NCBI GenBank assembly: GCA_004026145.2 | Contig: CP034986.1 | Coordinates: forward strand, 14,680,304 to 14,744,303 | Length of the DNA: 64,000 nucleotides | Source of the DNA: Takifugu bimaculatus | Taxonomy: Eukaryota > Chordata > Actinopteri > Tetraodontiformes > Tetraodontidae | Reading direction: 5' to 3' | In this document: piece by piece, positions 61,264 through 64,000 of the stretch | Layout of the letters: each line of letters begins with the position of its first letter | Position numbering within the stretch: position 1 is the stretch's first letter | Position numbers and translations under genes: made by a program | The notes under the pieces: model-generated | What the model was told of the DNA's origin: nothing | Database searches by the model: none | Seen by the model: the letters and a program-made list of their open reading frames with translations, nothing else

Positions 61264-61295
61264 CAAGCCAAGCTTGACGGCTGCCTCACCCCGAT
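61264..61295 (-). other. Candidate 32-nt exon (minus strand)
   Basis: Minus-strand TTTTTGTTCTCCTCCCCCAG is an excellent acceptor. It is followed by 32 nt ending GGCTTG and the donor GTAAGTCTG. In one open frame it reads DRGEAAVKLGL. It lies about 0.8 kb upstream of the CpG island on the same strand, so it would belong to a longer transcript starting further right, or to another gene. Gene unidentified. Confidence 0.25.
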
Positions 61296-63234
61296 CTGGG
61301 GGAGGAGAACAAAAACCAGTTGGCGCTGGGCCTATTGGGCTACAATCATCTACTGTGAACAGGGCATAAAGGGATTGAAGCTGTCTGTGAATCAACAGCA
61401 GCAAGATCATAAGATCACTTGGCTCTTGTTCACGCTGCACTTTCAGAGTCATCAGGTCACCATGCGGTTCACACTACGTGACCCTCTGTCCTCTGGTCGG
61501 GAGTCTTGAGGTCTGTGGGGTGTAGCCGGCTGTAGCTCTTTTTTTCCGTCCTCCTGACCCGACTGGATATTTAACATGCTCAATATTCAGTTTGAGTTGA
61601 GTAACATAACCGAAGCAGAAAATCTAGGTCCTTGTTCCAGGTCCATAATTGCTTTTATAGCAAAAGAGCTCCGAACAGGTTGAGTGTTTGCTGTGTAGGC
61701 TGGTTCTGGTTTGAGGTTGAATGACATTAAAATTGAATTGAAAAGAAAATCCGTTCCTTTTATTCTCCTTTCGTGAGCACTTGACTTAATAGAAGTGTAC
61801 ATGTTGGATGTTAGATGTTGAGCAGTCCACAACGTATTTACATTTTCCCTTAACTTACACTATTTAGAACATGTTTAATCATATAATGACTACCATGGAC
61901 ATTAAGGATTTAAAGGGGTAATGCCTAGGATCGTGGCGCCCAGCTGGCGATCCTGCAGCGAGGCATTTCATGGCCACCGGAGGAGGTGCGTCAGGCAATA
62001 ATGCCACAGCAGGGTAACACCAGTCTGTATTCTTAAAGCTCAGTGGCCATCAGCTCTATTAGTTTAAGACAGAGGTTTATACACCCGTGCACGTCATCTG
62101 GGAAATTCAGATTAAACCTTTACGTTCAGTCAGCACAGATATCTAACATGTCTTTTTCACATGGGCGGGCTACGAACACACATTCATCAAGACAGAGGGT
62201 AGCTTTGTCCAGGTCCACAGGGCGCAAAGGTCCTCTGCCTCCTTTCAGATATGAGACTATGTACAAAATGGAGGGTCGCCCGTGAGATGAGCTTGAGTTG
62301 TGGACGTGACGGACTCTGTGGTTGTTCGCGCGACCTCATTAAGTTCTTTCAAGGAGGCAAATAGGAACTTTAGTGAGAGTGTATAAAATGTGGAATGTGA
62401 TGAGCGATTACATAAACCAGTAACATTCTAATTTAATTTGACTATAACATCTTGATGACCATTTGCTACTCCTTAGTTACTGTCACTGATGTTTTGGTGC
62501 ACTTTTTCTATATTTTCATGTTGCCGTTCAATGGGTAAACTAGCATAACTCACCTTTATCTAGAATGTGTGCCTGCCACACGATCAAATGTATTACCTAG
62601 TCTGACGGCAGGTTAACATCAGCCTCAGGGATGAATGAAATCCACCCATCTGAGGGTTTGGATGAGTAATCACTTAACTGAAAATAGAATGTGCTCAGAC
62701 TGATGAGGGAACAGTAGTTCTGGACACTCACAGTGTCCTGTTTTACATGTCACTGCACGTGTGTGAGCAGCAATAAAATCTTATTGCGCTGGAATAATCA
62801 GCTTTTGTGTAACATCTCTGTATTGTCTGAAGAAAAAAAAAACAGGATTAAGGACCCAGTCCTGTCCTGTCCACTAGTTCTGGGTGTGATGGTTTCCAGG
62901 CCTTGGACCCAAGGTTGCAGTCTCTGATCCAGTTTCATTCTCTGACAAATGCAAATAAGGCCGGACATCTGCCATGTGGCCATTTTCTGTTCCCAAATGA
63001 AGTCTCAGTCTGGCAGGGCCCCACTGGCAGTGTTCACAGCATCCATGAAACAGCCAACAAGATCTTTGGATCATTGCTTGTTTTGCAAGCTTGAGGCAAA
63101 ATCTTCTTTTTGGGAAAATATGGCACTGCATCAACTGATCGTGACGCCAAATGTCAAGTTTAAACTAGTCATGTGCATTGATGGGCTGGCCTTGGTTCAT
63201 TTGAACAACAGCTGTGGTAAACGCGCCTAACTCG

Positions 63235-63262
63235 AACCCTAAAACCCTTAAACCCTAAAACC
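63235..63262. repeat. Telomere-like 8-bp repeat
   Basis: AACCCTAAAACCCTTAAACC followed by CTAAAACC is an imperfect run based on CCCTAAA-type units. The vertebrate telomere unit is CCCTAA, so this is only similar. It is short and internal. Confidence 0.6.
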
Positions 63263-63540
63263 TTAGAACCACGGTACTGAGCAGAGATCTCACTTTGCTG
63301 TTCAAGGAACGCTGCCGCTTCAGCCAAATCAGTTTGATTTTTCCGGCTGAGCCTCTTTGTTCTCAGAATAATTTCCAGGAAGTTCTTGCTCAATATAATT
63401 GCATGGGAATTTATGACCAGATCCAGTTATTCATTGCTTGTAAAGTTATGTATAAAGTGGAAAATTTACAATCCATCTCTGTTTTGAGCTTCTGTGCTCC
63501 AGTTGTTGTGCTTCTTTACTGATAATCAAAAATTTTTTGG

Positions 63541-63622
63541 TTTCATAATTATGACTTTTTTATGTCTTAATCGTGAGTTTTTAATGTCATGATTTCATGA
63601 TTTCATGATTATGACTTATCTC
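63541..63622. repeat. Degenerate ATGACTT/CATGATT tandem repeat
   Basis: CATAATTATGACTTTT, ATGTCTTAATCGTGAG, AATGTCATGATTTC and CATGATTATGACTTATC are variants of one AT-rich unit, with TTTCATGA directly repeated. It is an imperfect tandem repeat of a kind frequent in fish genomes. Confidence 0.6.
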
Positions 63623-64000
63623 AAAAACGTTTATTTTTGTTTACTGGCAGGAATGGGCTTCCATAGGGAGAGACGCCGGTGAAAAAACTTACATTTGTTT
63701 GTTTTTCTCACAGTTGTGTTAATTCCTTTGATAATACATTTGAGTTAATTGCTCTTTAATCTTTATGGAGATCATTTAATCAGTGGATTCTTCTAAAAAT
63801 AATCTTTTTCCAAGTAGTAGTAGAATGTAAAACACAGTATTGTGTGGATATACAATGTGGTGTAGTTTAGTATTTTAATATTTTTCAATGACTTTCAAAT
63901 GTCACTGTAGAGATTCTGTATTCATTTTGCAAACCTGCTTTTCATTGTTTTGACCCATTTTGGAGACAATTACCTGAAAGACTCCTTATTAGTGTGCAGC

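Larger units (their letters stand above)
61296..64000. other. Non-coding stretch
   Basis: No gene recognised. It holds a short telomere-like run (63235-63262) and a degenerate ATGACTT-type repeat (63541-63622). Open frames near 62900-63230 on both strands have no family resemblance I can name. Confidence 0.55.

Noticed and set aside
1..64000. tRNA, rRNA, CRISPR or prokaryotic gene clusters
   Set aside because: Looked for and not seen. The only tRNA-like sequence is in the SINE heads.

Overview
The window looks like vertebrate nuclear DNA, most probably from a ray-finned (teleost) fish. The reasons are long stretches without coding sequence, many CA/TG microsatellites, a hAT-type non-autonomous DNA transposon, a CR1/L2/Rex-like LINE fragment, tRNA-like SINE copies, and a dispersed repeat containing TTTATTTATATAGCG followed by a GGAGA satellite, a combination I associate with teleost genomes. 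No bacterial-type gene organisation, rRNA, tRNA or CRISPR array is visible. This assignment is inference from repeat content; I could run no search.

Layout. Positions 1-39600 are almost entirely intronic or intergenic DNA with microsatellites, two SINE copies (9234-9626 and 17291-17573) and an exactly duplicated 162-bp segment (2891-3052 = 9303-9464), whose second copy sits inside a SINE. A 488-bp hAT-like element with a perfect 8-bp target duplication lies at 39628-40115. A 5'-truncated LINE on the minus strand occupies about 40596-42865. It has an uninterrupted 470-codon reverse-transcriptase frame with its catalytic aspartates, a proline-rich linker encoded by a very G-rich tract, and a (TTGA)n tail. 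From 42.9 to 60.3 kb there is again mainly non-coding DNA, with a dispersed repeat plus GGAGA satellite at 53.1-53.5 kb and one coding-like open frame at 47030-47440. A CpG-rich block at about 60330-60660 has two CCAAT boxes and a GC box, and a good splice donor on the minus strand, so it looks like the promoter and first exon of a gene transcribed leftward. The last 3.4 kb hold no gene I recognise.

No complete host protein-coding gene is visible. The simplest reading is that most of the window is large introns and flanking regulatory DNA of a gene starting at the CpG island. A few splice-bounded short segments and coding-like frames are listed as candidates with low confidence. Assuming stops in about 3 of 64 codons, one or two chance open frames of about 170 codons are expected in 64 kb over six frames, so length alone was not accepted as evidence. 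Short AG-exon-GT patterns are also common by chance.
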